This document shows positions 39,360-51,765 of a stretch of 64,000 nt of DNA, one piece after another. The notes below the pieces were generated by a model. It was not told the DNA's origin and made no database searches. It saw nothing but the letters and a program-made list of their open reading frames with translations. The DNA comes from Pseudomonas flavescens. GTDB taxonomy: Bacteria > Pseudomonadota > Gammaproteobacteria > Pseudomonadales > Pseudomonadaceae. The position numbers were made by a program, and so were the translations under genes. Where the stretch lies: positions 1,612,001-1,676,000 of the forward strand of contig NZ_JACBYV010000001.1 in assembly GCF_013408425.1 (NCBI RefSeq), read 5' to 3'. The number at the start of each line of letters is the position of its first letter. Position 1 is the first letter of the stretch.

Positions 39360-41639
39360 TCAGAGGTTCTCGTAGCGATTCATGTCCAGCACGCCGGCTT
39401 CCACTGGGTCGTGCTCACGGATATGCGCGCTCAGGTCGTGAAAATACCGCCAGAACTGCGGATGGGTACGACGAATGCCCCAGCGCTCGACCACCTTGTC
39501 GAAGCTGGCGGAATTGTCGACCTGCTCCAGAGCGTCAACGAAATCCGCCACCTGACTGGCCGGCACCGAGAACATGAAGTTCGGGTAGCTGGTCATCACC
39601 TCCGGATAGAGGGTCAGGGTGTCCAGACGTGGCTGGTAACGCAGGTCCTCGCCAAGCATGAAGGCCACGTTGCTGTGCGCGCGGTTGCGCAACAGGCTGT
39701 AGACCTCACGGCGACCATTGCCAGCCTCGACACGTAACAAGGTCGCTTCCGGCAACTGGTGGATCACCTTGAGTTGCGAGGCAGGCCTGGAGGCCAGGCG
39801 ACTCAGTGCCTGTTCCGCCTGCTGCAGGTCGGCTGGCAGGCCATCGCGATGGCAGTGCTGACCGGTACAACGATTGATCGGGTCAGGCCGTGCGTTGAGG
39901 GCGGCGAATCGCTGCAGCAACTGCTCGGCGAACTGCCGCTTGGGATCCTCGCCGGAGAGTGGCAGGCCACTCGGGGTTTTCCGGTCCAGCGGGTAGTAAT
40001 CCATCCACGCCTTGAGCTTGCCGCTCTTCTGATACCAGTCGCTGAACAGCCCGGAGCGCGCGTCGGCTGGCATTAGGCGCAGGAAATTCTGCTCCGCTCC
40101 GTTGCGGATCAGGTCGAAGTACAGGCGAGTCTGCGCCTGATGCGAGACATTGCCGAATACATCGAAATTCACCACCAGTTGGTAGTAGGTACGCTCGAGC
40201 AGCGGGTAATCCATCCACCACAGGGTCTGCGGAATTTCACCGACCAGCCCTTTGCGAACCGAGGCGCTGTCGTGCTGACGGAAGATCGACAGCAGCGCGT
40301 TGTCGTTGCCGCGCCAGATGTGTGACCAGTCAGGCGCAGGCGCCTCGGCATAGCCGGAGGTGCGCAGGGCCTCGTAATCGTTGCGCTTGTTGCGGTAGGC
40401 GCGCCACAGGCCCAGCAGGTCGCCGATCTGGTCGAGCTGGCCAGGCATGGACAGCAACGGTGTCGTCTCGCCCCGATAAGCTGGGTCGGTGATGTACAGA
40501 TCATGCTGCGGGTCCTGGAAGACCACCCAGAAGTTGTCGCGAATCACGTCGGTAGCGATCTGCCCACGGCATACCGGCCCGCGGATGAAGGTGCGCACGA
40601 AGTATTCGGCGTTATCGAGCATGAACTGATAACGCGCCTGAGCCGGAATCGCCTCGAAGGTTTCGAACGGGTTGGAGCGGCGCTGCACCCCGTAGCCCGG
40701 CACCACGCCCACCTGCCAGTCGCTACCGAAAAACAGCGATTTGACCCGGGCCAGCTTCTCGGCGCTCAGCGGGTAGGTGATGTGAGTCTTGTGGACGATC
40801 ACGCCCTGGATCGGCATCAGGCGGTAATGGACGGTGGTACCGGGATCGTCATTGGGACGTCGGGTGGCGATGATGTCCACCGGCTGGCCGCTGGGCGTGC
40901 GCGAACGCACCAGCTGGAAGAAGTGCCCGGGCTCGCCACCTTTGAAATGCAGGTGCGCGAGAAACAGATGCTCATACAGCCAGCGGCTGACCAGGCCCTG
41001 CTCGTCACCCGGGGCGTTGAGAAAACGCTCCCACTCGGCGATCTGCCGCGCTTCGCCTGCACTGGGTTGCAATGCCTGCTCGTCGAGCGGCGCGCCCTGC
41101 TCCAGCCAGCGCTGCACCGTTTGGTAGTCCTGCGCGGTCAGGCCGGTGACCGCGAACGGCATGCCGGCCATTGGGTTCTTGGCCGCGAACGCCTCGAACT
41201 CGCCGGGCAACGGACACTGGTTTTCCCGGTCGATGCCAATGGCCAGGTCCTTGGGCAGCTTGCTGTTGGCGGGTAAAGGCGTAGCATGCCCGAGCTCGAG
41301 CATGCGCGCCATCAACGCAGCCTGGCCGCCCTGCTGTTCGAGTACCGAGTGGAAATCCTTGCGGCGCCAGGCCGGCTCACCGTGGGCGTCCATGAACAGC
41401 CGTGTGGTGGCCTGGGTCTTGGTGCGCGTGCCGTCATAAACGGTGGCCTTGCTGGCACCGCGCTCGACGCCCTCGCCACTGCCCAGGTTGAGCTGGCACG
41501 GCGCGTCGTAACAGGCATGACAGGCCACGCAGTTCTGGGTGAAGATCGGCTGGACGTCCCGGGTATAAGAAACCGACTGCGCCACCGCCAACGGGCTGAT
41601 CAAGGCAAGACAAACACTCAACAGCAGCCGGTAGCGCAT
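39360..41639 (-). CDS. cti: Fatty acid cis/trans isomerase
   Basis: 759-residue periplasmic c-type cytochrome. It converts cis-unsaturated membrane fatty acids to trans forms, the fast pseudomonad response to solvents and heat. The signal peptide is about residues 1-20 (AVA/QS) and the haem motif is CVACH at 37-41. The start is the ATG at 41639, which gives a clean signal peptide; the frame runs 40 codons further without support. It is divergent from metH. A constitutive gene in other pseudomonads; no clear operator is seen. Confidence 0.95.
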   Translation of the reverse strand: MRYRLLLSVCLALISPLAVAQSVSYTRDVQPIFTQNCVACHACYDAPCQLNLGSGEGVERGASKATVYDGTRTKTQATTRLFMDAHGEPAWRRKDFHSVLEQQGGQAALMARMLELGHATPLPANSKLPKDLAIGIDRENQCPLPGEFEAFAAKNPMAGMPFAVTGLTAQDYQTVQRWLEQGAPLDEQALQPSAGEARQIAEWERFLNAPGDEQGLVSRWLYEHLFLAHLHFKGGEPGHFFQLVRSRTPSGQPVDIIATRRPNDDPGTTVHYRLMPIQGVIVHKTHITYPLSAEKLARVKSLFFGSDWQVGVVPGYGVQRRSNPFETFEAIPAQARYQFMLDNAEYFVRTFIRGPVCRGQIATDVIRDNFWVVFQDPQHDLYITDPAYRGETTPLLSMPGQLDQIGDLLGLWRAYRNKRNDYEALRTSGYAEAPAPDWSHIWRGNDNALLSIFRQHDSASVRKGLVGEIPQTLWWMDYPLLERTYYQLVVNFDVFGNVSHQAQTRLYFDLIRNGAEQNFLRLMPADARSGLFSDWYQKSGKLKAWMDYYPLDRKTPSGLPLSGEDPKRQFAEQLLQRFAALNARPDPINRCTGQHCHRDGLPADLQQAEQALSRLASRPASQLKVIHQLPEATLLRVEAGNGRREVYSLLRNRAHSNVAFMLGEDLRYQPRLDTLTLYPEVMTSYPNFMFSVPASQVADFVDALEQVDNSASFDKVVERWGIRRTHPQFWRYFHDLSAHIREHDPVEAGVLDMNRYENL

Positions 41640-41836
41640 GGTCGCAAATCCAAAAAAATAGCCGGCCATTCTAGCCGTCTCGCTTGTGCTATCGCTATGC
41701 CTGCATCGAGCGAAAATGGCAGGTCCGCCCCCGCGAACATGAGCATATTTCATGCACAACCGCGCAGCGCAGAAAATCCGCCAAGGTTTGTTATCATCTG
41801 CGGTCTTGTCGTAGCCTCCCGTTCAGAGCCTTTTCC

Positions 41837-45549
<3,713 letters not shown>

Positions 45550-45553
<4 letters not shown>

Positions 45554-45870
45554 GTGATCAACCTTACCTGCTCGACCAGCTGGAAACCGCCGACATGCTG
45601 GAGATCGACGGCCTGCATGTCTTCGACTTCCAGCTCGACGACGGGTTGCTCGACCAGGCCGAGGCTGCCGCCGAAGCCGATCAGCCGTTCGCCAGCGAAG
45701 CCACCGTCCTGACCATCGAGGTGCAGGACGGTCGTGAGCGCAAACGCTGGCAGTTCAGCTATAACGCAGTGATGGAGGCCGAGTATCGCTCTGCCAATGA
45801 CAGCTGGACGCTGGGTGATCATCAGCTCCGCTGTTTTGCCGCGACCGCAGCCAGCAGCGACGACGAGTAG
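45550..45870 (+). CDS. Small acidic protein (DUF5629-like)
   Basis: 106-residue acidic soluble protein ([20 protein letters not shown] ... [17 protein letters not shown]). It overlaps the metH stop (ATGA), so it is translated with metH. It recalls the Pseudomonas-restricted DUF5629 group, but that name is from memory. No catalytic motif is seen. It might act in methionine/B12 metabolism through position alone. Confidence 0.75.
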
Positions 45871-45896
45871 CAGCCCACCCTCAAGGAGAAGCCCAC

Positions 45897-46316
45897 GTGC
45901 TGAAGATGACCCGCATCGACCCGCCGCACTGGGCTCCCGACTACGCACGCCACGTGACCGACTACCTCGGCGATGATGGCGAGGCCAGCCAGCGGGCTTT
46001 CGAGCCGCTGCTGGAGCGGATTCACGCCAGCCTGGACGAGCGCATCAATGCGTTCGTCAACGACCCTCGGCAGTGCTTTGGCGATGAGGAGCAATTCCCC
46101 AGCCGCAGCCGTCTATCGGGCCAGTACTACATTGGCTCGCAAACGTTCGAAGGCTATCGCGATGACGGTGACTACCAACTGTGGATCCAGATCCGCTGCC
46201 TCGAAGAGGACGCTCACGAGTCGGCCGATTATCTCGGGCTGGAAGTTATCTGCAGCTTCACGCCCGCCACGGGTGAACTGCTTATCGAGGAAGGCTTCAA
46301 TACCAGCGTGATTTAG
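45897..46316 (+). CDS. Conserved hypothetical protein, 139 residues
   Basis: Soluble acidic protein starting with GTG 45897, eight bases after AAGGAG; an ATG three codons on is less well spaced. It is rich in Asp/Glu and aromatic residues (YARHVTDYLGDDGEASQRAF; YRDDGDYQLWIQIRCLEEDAHES). It lies 26 bases behind the DUF5629-like gene, so it is probably the third gene of the metH transcript. I do not recognise the family. Confidence 0.7.
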   Translation: MLKMTRIDPPHWAPDYARHVTDYLGDDGEASQRAFEPLLERIHASLDERINAFVNDPRQCFGDEEQFPSRSRLSGQYYIGSQTFEGYRDDGDYQLWIQIRCLEEDAHESADYLGLEVICSFTPATGELLIEEGFNTSVI

Positions 46317-46319
46317 GGC

Positions 46320-46343
46320 CTCGCCGCCAGGCTGCATGGCGAG
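46320..46343. terminator. Hairpin between convergent small genes
   Basis: CTCGCC / GGCGAG stem with a 12-base loop lies between a plus-strand gene ending at 46316 and a minus-strand gene ending at 46355. There is no T-run, so only a possible bidirectional terminator. Confidence 0.4.
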
Positions 46344-46354
46344 ACCTGGCGGTA

Positions 46355-46657
46355 TCAGGACAGATCGGAAGACGAGCGGCGCACGATCTTGATGGAATGC
46401 TTCAGCGTCGGCTTGCGGGTGACGCTGATCGCCTTGCGGGTCACGGTATCGATGGTGATATTCCAGAAACCACTGCTGGGCACGGTGATCTTTGCCGGGA
46501 ATTTATCGAAAGCCCCGCCGTGATAGGTATGCCGGCCACCATTCTTGAAGCTGCGAAAATTCGCGTCGCTCATCAGGCGGATATTGCAGGGTTGCGAGCA
46601 TTCGATGACGACCAGGTCGTCTTCGTTGAGGTGCTCGCGCTGGTGTATGAACTTCAT
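46355..46657 (-). CDS. DUF1883 domain protein
   Basis: 100 residues from the ATG at 46657 (MKFIHQREHLNEDDLVVIECSQPCNIRL), the start typical of DUF1883; four extra codons upstream are possible. The beta-rich small domain (GGRHTYHGGAFDKFPAKITVPSSGFWNITID) is sometimes found fused to TIR domains or stand-alone. There are no transmembrane segments. Role unknown. Confidence 0.8.
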   Translation of the reverse strand: MKFIHQREHLNEDDLVVIECSQPCNIRLMSDANFRSFKNGGRHTYHGGAFDKFPAKITVPSSGFWNITIDTVTRKAISVTRKPTLKHSIKIVRRSSSDLS

Positions 46658-46696
46658 CAGGCGCTCCACGCGGTGTTTTCAGGGCGATAGCATGAC

Positions 46697-47530
46697 TCAC
46701 CAGCCGTCCGACAGCAAAGTCTGTGACTTTTCCAGGCCCAGATAGCTCGCCAATATGCGCTGCCAACTGCCGTCGCTGCGCATTTGCGCGAAGGCGTCGC
46801 TCATTCTCTGGCGCAAGGCTTGCGCGCCATCGAACCTGAGGCTGGCGGCGATATGGCTGCGCGTCTGGCTGAGTGGCTTGCCGAATAACAGCGGCGCCTC
46901 GTACCCCAACTCACGCCACAGATACAGCGCACGCAGGTCGATCTCGAACCAGGCGACCACCCGGCCGCTGTGCAGCAGCTGAGCAGCCTGCTGTGGATCG
47001 GTGACTTCGACGACCCGTTGCCCCGAGGTACGAATGGCATTGATATCGTTGGCTCTGGGTGTCCCCCCCATGACCGCTACCGGGCCAGCCTTCAGCGCCT
47101 CGGCCAGGCTGTTGTAAGGGTGATCGACGCTGGCCAGCACGTAGGGAGTGGGCAGCACGTCGAGCAGCCAGGCGAAATCGCCCTCACGCTCGGCAGTACG
47201 CCCGAGGTTCAGCACGATGCCGTGCTCATCGTCGCTCGCCTCGCTCAACACCCGGCGCCAGGGTACGCTGCGAAAAACGCATTGTTGCTCGGTACGAGCG
47301 CACAATTCCCGCATCAGATCGCCAAACAGCCCCGCTCGGTCGGCCACGCCATCGGCGAATGGCATCTGCCCCTGACCGACATAGATATTCAACGGCTCGG
47401 CTTGCACGCTGCCTGTACCCCATAGCGCACCGACAACCAGGAGTGCGCAGCCAGCCCGGAGACAGCGCGCCCTCACATCACTTATCCGCACACGCGCCCC
47501 CCTATCCGACCGCTCGGCTGCAGTGTGCAT
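46697..47530 (-). CDS. Periplasmic solute-binding-like protein (SBP family 3)
   Basis: 277 residues. A hydrophobic signal segment (about 26-44, VQA cleavage) is preceded by an unusually long basic N-region, so a GTG at 47491 could be the true start. The rest has the amino-acid-type binding protein layout (LNIYVGQGQMPFADG ... GLFGDLMRELCART; GSWQRILASYLG). No ABC permease or ATPase is adjacent, so it may be an orphan receptor-like protein rather than part of a transporter. Confidence 0.75.
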   Translation of the reverse strand: MHTAAERSDRGARVRISDVRARCLRAGCALLVVGALWGTGSVQAEPLNIYVGQGQMPFADGVADRAGLFGDLMRELCARTEQQCVFRSVPWRRVLSEASDDEHGIVLNLGRTAEREGDFAWLLDVLPTPYVLASVDHPYNSLAEALKAGPVAVMGGTPRANDINAIRTSGQRVVEVTDPQQAAQLLHSGRVVAWFEIDLRALYLWRELGYEAPLLFGKPLSQTRSHIAASLRFDGAQALRQRMSDAFAQMRSDGSWQRILASYLGLEKSQTLLSDGW

Positions 47531-47550
47531 CAGGTGCGCAGAAACGCCAA

Positions 47551-48477
47551 TCAGCCCAGTGCCGTATCCAGGAACATCATCACAGCAAATCCGCCCATCA
47601 ATCCGAGTGTCGCAGGCGTCTGATGACCGTTGCGATGGGTTTCCGGGATGATTTCATGGGACACCACGAACAGCATGGCCCCCGCAGCCAGCCCCAGGCC
47701 GATCGGATAGGCGAGCGCATAGCTGCTGGACATGCCAACGCCAACCAGAGCCCCCAGTGGCTCCATCAGTCCACTGGCCGCCGCGATCAGCGCCGCCTGC
47801 CAGGCCGAAAGGCCGGTGGTACGCAGCGCCAGGGCGACCGCAAGGCCTTCGGGAATATCCTGAATGGCAATGGCGGTGGCCAGAGGAATCCCCACCTTCA
47901 TGTCGTCGCCGGCGAAACCGACACCAACCGCCATACCTTCCGGCAGGTTGTGCAAGGTGATGGCGAAGACGAATAGCCATACGCGGTTCAAGCGTTCGCT
48001 CTGCGGCCCGAGCGGCCCGGTACTCTCGTGCTCGTGCGGGGTGAAGTGATCGAGGCCCAGCATCAGCAGGACACCAAGGGCCAAGCCGACCACCACGGTG
48101 GCGGCGCCGAGCATGCCGCTGCCGGTGATGCTTTCGGCAGCCTCCAGGCCCGGGATGATCAGCGAGAAGGAACTGGCGGCGAGCATCATGCCCGCGGCGA
48201 AGCCAAGCAGGCTGTCCTGGGTTCTTACGCTGATGGTGCCAAGCGCCAGCGCCGCCAACGCCCCCAGGGCGGTGGCGGCGAAGCCAGCTCCGCCACCGTA
48301 TAGCGCATGACGCACACGCTCGGGGTGCCCGTCTTCGTATACGTTGAAAAGGCTGCTTATCAGTAACCAGAGCACGACCAGCAGGGCAACCGCGAGCCCG
48401 GCGGCGACCCAGGGCGATGCCCGCACCTGAGTGAGCCAGGCCTGCAGAAAACTGGTGGGCTGCGAAAGCGTTTGCAT
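47551..48477 (-). CDS. ZIP-family metal transporter (GufA/ZupT type)
   Basis: 308-residue inner-membrane transporter with eight predicted helices. The metal-path motifs are both present: HNLPEGMAVG and QDIPEGLAVALAL. It probably imports Zn2+ or other divalent metal. The loop with H/E residues (LGLDHFTPHEHESTG) lies before the HNLPEG helix. It is transcribed toward the solute-binding-like gene, 20 bases apart, so the two may share a transcript. Confidence 0.88.
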   Translation of the reverse strand: MQTLSQPTSFLQAWLTQVRASPWVAAGLAVALLVVLWLLISSLFNVYEDGHPERVRHALYGGGAGFAATALGALAALALGTISVRTQDSLLGFAAGMMLAASSFSLIIPGLEAAESITGSGMLGAATVVVGLALGVLLMLGLDHFTPHEHESTGPLGPQSERLNRVWLFVFAITLHNLPEGMAVGVGFAGDDMKVGIPLATAIAIQDIPEGLAVALALRTTGLSAWQAALIAAASGLMEPLGALVGVGMSSSYALAYPIGLGLAAGAMLFVVSHEIIPETHRNGHQTPATLGLMGGFAVMMFLDTALG

Positions 48478-49111
48478 GTAACCCCTCTGACCGAATGAAC
48501 GAAGACGTTGATATCCACTTGATAGCTGCGACAGCCCGATGATCCGCGGCGTTTCATCTTAACGTTGCATGCCGGCCGTCTAACCGGAGATCAGCGCACT
48601 ATCTTCAAGCCAGGGTCGGCGTATGATCGAATCGGCATCCACCCGATCATCGGTTGCCAGCATCTGCTGACTCCCAGGCGATGGACATGCTGCTCGGGGT
48701 CACCGGACAGTCTGTTCGCCAGATCTGCAAGCGCTTGTTTTATCGGGCTATTGCGAACCATTCCCGAGTGGCGCCCGACCAGGGCGAGCGATTCGGCCCG
48801 GCCCCGGTGCTGGCTCGCCCCGTGCAGTTATGCATGCACTGTTGCTTAGTACCAAAAGTTCTTTTCATATATTAAAACGTCACTTTTGCGCATAAACCTG
48901 AACTGGTATCTTCCCCCGGCTCCGCCTGGAGTGCGCGGCCGTGCGCGCAGATTTGCTGTAACAGGTCATCGAGAACGTTGCGAGCGACGGCTAGCCAGGA
49001 ACGGAATCAGTAAACGGACGGTTAACCGTCGCGACGCCGATTCCAATACCGCACAGCTGCGCGCAGTAGCCTTTCACCGATCTGGCAAGCAGCCTGATAA
49101 CAGGATTCTCC
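48478..49111 (+). other. Long intergenic region upstream of cysI
   Basis: 634 bases without a credible gene. The first 370 bases are GC-rich and include an inverted repeat ATGATCG-N14-CGATCAT (48623-48650). At 48846-48880 there is an AT-rich stretch (AGTACCAAAAGTTCTTTTC, then ATATATTAAAA), which looks like a CysB-type promoter region. About 230 bases then lead to cysI. Confidence 0.5.
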
Positions 49112-50770
49112 ATGTACGTATACGACCAGTACGACCAACAAATCGTCGAGGACCGCGTCAAGCAGTTCCGCGATCAAACCCGCCGGTATCTCAGTGGCGA
49201 ACTGAGCGGTGAAGAATTCCGTCCGTTGCGCTTGCAGAACGGTCTGTACATTCAGCGTTTCGCGCCCATGCTGCGCGTCGCCGTCCCCTACGGCCTGCTG
49301 TCTTCCACGCAGGTGCGCAAGCTGGCACAGATCGCCCGCGATTACGACAAGGGCTATGCCCACATCAGCACCCGTCAGAACGTCCAGTTCAACTGGCCGG
49401 AGCTGGAAGACGTGCCTGAGATTCTCGCCGAACTGGCTACCGTGCAGATGCACGCGATCCAGACCAGCGGCAACTGCATCCGTAACACCACCACCGACCA
49501 GTTCGCCGGTGTTGCCAAGGACGAACTGATCGATCCACGCCCCTGGTGCGAGATCATCCGTCAGTGGTCGACGTTCCATCCCGAGTTCAGCCATCTGCCA
49601 CGCAAGTTCAAGATTGCCGTCAATGGCTCGACCAGTGACCGTGCGGCCATCGAAGTGCACGACATCGGCCTGGAAGCGGTGAACAACGAAGCCGGTGAGC
49701 TGGGCTTCCGCGTAGCAGTGGGCGGCGGTCTCGGACGTACCCCTATCGTTGGCAGCTTCATCAACGAATTCCTGCCGTGGAAGCATTTGCTCTCCTATCT
49801 CGACGCCATCCTGCGTGTGTACAACCGCTATGGCCGTCGTGACAACAAGTACAAGGCGCGCATCAAGATCCTGGTCAAGGCGCTGACCCCCGAAGTGTTC
49901 GCCGAACGCGTGAACGCCGAGTGGGCGCACCTCAAGGACGGCCCGACCACCCTGACCGATGCAGAGGTGGCGCGCGTCGCCGCTCACTTCGTCGACCCGG
50001 CCTACAAGGCGCTGCAGGATCAGGACGCCCTCCTCTCAGGCCATGACGCCGAGCATCCAGGCTTCGCCCGCTGGCGCGAGCGCAACACCTTCGCCCACAA
50101 GAAGCCGGGGTACGTCGCCGTGACGCTGTCGCTCAAGCCGACTGGCGTAGCGCCGGGCGACGTGACCGACAAGCAGCTCGAGGCCATCGCCGAGCTGGCT
50201 GACCGTTACAGCTTCGGTGAGGTGCGCAATAGCCACAACCAGAACATCATTCTCGCGGACGTCGAGCAGGAGCAGTTGTTCACCCTGTGGGGCGAGCTGC
50301 GCGAGCAGGGTTTCGCCACGCCGAACGTGGGCCTGCTGACCGATATCATCTGCTGCCCGGGTGGCGACTTCTGCTCCCTGGCCAACGCCAAGTCGATTCC
50401 GGTCGCCGAAGCCATTCAGCGGCGCTTCGACAACCTCGACTACCTGTTCGACATCGGCAACATCGACCTGAACATCTCCGGCTGCATGAATGCCTGCGGC
50501 CACCACCACGTGGGCCACATCGGCATTCTCGGCGTGGACAAGAAAGGCCAGGAGTTCTACCAGGTGTCGCTCGGCGGCAGCGCCGGGCGTGACGCCAGCC
50601 TGGCGCAGATCCTCGGCCCGTCCTTCGCTCAGGACGACATGCCGGACGTGATCGACAAGATCGTCAACGTCTACGTCGAACAACGTACCGAAGAAGAGAG
50701 TTTCCTCGACACCTTCCGCCGTATCGGTGTCGCCCCGTTCAAGGAGCGCGTATATGCAGCGAATCATTAA
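49112..50770 (+). CDS. cysI: Sulfite reductase haemoprotein (CysI type)
   Basis: 552-residue sirohaem/[4Fe-4S] reductase that takes sulfite to sulfide in cysteine synthesis. The cluster ligands are CPGGDFC (C-x5-C) and CMNAC (C-x3-C), and two nitrite/sulfite-reductase ferredoxin-like halves are recognisable (SGNCIRNTTTDQFAG; HISTRQNVQFNWPEL). The pseudomonad enzyme lacks a CysJ partner gene nearby and may use ferredoxin or another donor. It overlaps the DUF934 gene by 17 bases. Confidence 0.93.
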   Translation: MYVYDQYDQQIVEDRVKQFRDQTRRYLSGELSGEEFRPLRLQNGLYIQRFAPMLRVAVPYGLLSSTQVRKLAQIARDYDKGYAHISTRQNVQFNWPELEDVPEILAELATVQMHAIQTSGNCIRNTTTDQFAGVAKDELIDPRPWCEIIRQWSTFHPEFSHLPRKFKIAVNGSTSDRAAIEVHDIGLEAVNNEAGELGFRVAVGGGLGRTPIVGSFINEFLPWKHLLSYLDAILRVYNRYGRRDNKYKARIKILVKALTPEVFAERVNAEWAHLKDGPTTLTDAEVARVAAHFVDPAYKALQDQDALLSGHDAEHPGFARWRERNTFAHKKPGYVAVTLSLKPTGVAPGDVTDKQLEAIAELADRYSFGEVRNSHNQNIILADVEQEQLFTLWGELREQGFATPNVGLLTDIICCPGGDFCSLANAKSIPVAEAIQRRFDNLDYLFDIGNIDLNISGCMNACGHHHVGHIGILGVDKKGQEFYQVSLGGSAGRDASLAQILGPSFAQDDMPDVIDKIVNVYVEQRTEEESFLDTFRRIGVAPFKERVYAANH

Positions 50771-51251
50771 GAACGGCCAGATCGTCGACGAAAGCTGGCA
50801 CCTGCTGCCGAAGGAAACCACCTTCGAAGAGCTGTCCAACTGCGACGACCTGATCGTCCCGCTGGCACTCTGGCTGGAGCATGGCAACGCGCTCAAAGCG
50901 CGCGACGGCGGCTTGGGCGTGTGGCTGGATGCCGAGGAAGAGATCGAGTCCATCATCGATGCGCTGGACGATTTTCAGCTCATCGCGCTGAACTTCCCGG
51001 CCTTCACCGATGGTCGCCACTCCTCCTCCGCCTACCTGTTACGCACCCGCTACGGCTTCAAGGGTGAACTGCGCGCCATCGGTGATGTGCTGCGTGACCA
51101 GCTGTGGGCGCTCAAGCGCTGTGGCTTCGATGCCTTCGCCCTGCGCGAAGACAAGGACCCCGAAGACGCGCTGAAAGCCTTCGAGGAGTTCGCCGAGGTC
51201 TATCAGGCCTCCAGCGACCAGCCGGTACCTCTGTTCAGGCGCCGCGCCTGA
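50754..51251 (+). CDS. DUF934 protein linked to sulfite reductase
   Basis: 165-residue soluble protein, DUF934 family, found next to sulfite reductase or PAPS reductase genes in many proteobacteria. Visible stretches are NCDDLIVPLALWLEHG, LIALNFPAFTDGRHSSSAYLLRTRYGFKGELRAIGDVLRDQL. ATG 50754 has AAGGAG seven bases upstream, inside cysI. It probably assists sulfite reductase, but the mechanism is unknown. Confidence 0.9.
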   Translation: MQRIIKNGQIVDESWHLLPKETTFEELSNCDDLIVPLALWLEHGNALKARDGGLGVWLDAEEEIESIIDALDDFQLIALNFPAFTDGRHSSSAYLLRTRYGFKGELRAIGDVLRDQLWALKRCGFDAFALREDKDPEDALKAFEEFAEVYQASSDQPVPLFRRRA

Positions 51252-51258
51252 AACCAGA

Positions 51259-51285
51259 AGCCCCGCCAATCGGCGGGGCTTTTTT
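51259..51285 (+). terminator. Intrinsic terminator of the cysI operon
   Basis: 9-bp perfect stem AGCCCCGCC / GGCGGGGCT with a 4-base loop and a T-run, 7 bases after the DUF934 stop. Confidence 0.93.
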
Positions 51286-51301
51286 CTGGGCGCTGTCCGC
51301 C

Positions 51302-51520
51302 CTACCGATCCAGCTTGCCGAACTGCTCGGCCAGCTCATCGATTCGTTCGGGAATCTGCGGTTGCCTGGAGAGGATGAAGGCTTTCTGGTTGCCCACCAG
51401 GGTCTCCAGAAGATAGAGCCTGTCACCCACGTCGACGCCAAGTTCCTGCAACGCCTCATCGGGCAGCCGTATGGCACCGTCGCCATCCCAGTCCTCGATC
51501 GTAACCGCCATCGTATCCAT
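51302..51520 (-). CDS. AbrB/MazE-like DNA-binding protein, no toxin partner
   Basis: 72 residues. The swapped-hairpin AbrB/SpoVT fold is seen as MAVTIEDWDGDGAIRLPDEALQELGVDVGDRLYLLE, followed by an acidic C-terminal tail typical of MazE antitoxins. The start at 51520 has AGGAAA in front; a longer form would reach 51586. No MazF/PIN/Doc-like toxin gene lies on either side, so it is an orphan regulator or antitoxin. Confidence 0.75.
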   Translation of the reverse strand: MDTMAVTIEDWDGDGAIRLPDEALQELGVDVGDRLYLLETLVGNQKAFILSRQPQIPERIDELAEQFGKLDR

Positions 51521-51642
51521 GGTATTTCCTGTATCGGTGAATAATCGTGCGGGGGGCATCGTTGCATCCTCTCCAAGGTGGCACAAGGCCGGTGACCGTT
51601 GAGGACTTTACCCTGAACCTAACTCGCGTCAGGTCATTCGTA

Positions 51643-51667
51643 CCCATAGGCCTACCAAGGCCATGGG
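51643..51667. promoter_or_regulatory. Inverted repeat upstream of katE
   Basis: 10-bp stem CCCAT(A)GGCCT / AGGCCATGGG with one bulged A and an ACCA loop, about 100 bases before the katE start. It could be an operator or a leader hairpin. Confidence 0.4.
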
Positions 51668-51765
51668 CGTCGAGCCAGAGCAACTACTACAAATCGCTCG
51701 GCGGCCCTTGTCTGCAATTAGCTGCGCACAACCGATGCGTGGCAGCCCTGATGAGGATAAAGCAA

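Noticed and set aside
41640-41836. Cobalamin riboswitch upstream of metH
   Set aside because: I looked for the B12-box and the expected multi-stem structure in the 197 bases and saw neither.
48565-48849. 94-codon frame upstream of cysI
   Set aside because: Its composition (rich in C, R, S) and lack of a ribosome site are unlike its neighbours. It could only be a relic and is kept as a note on the intergenic region.
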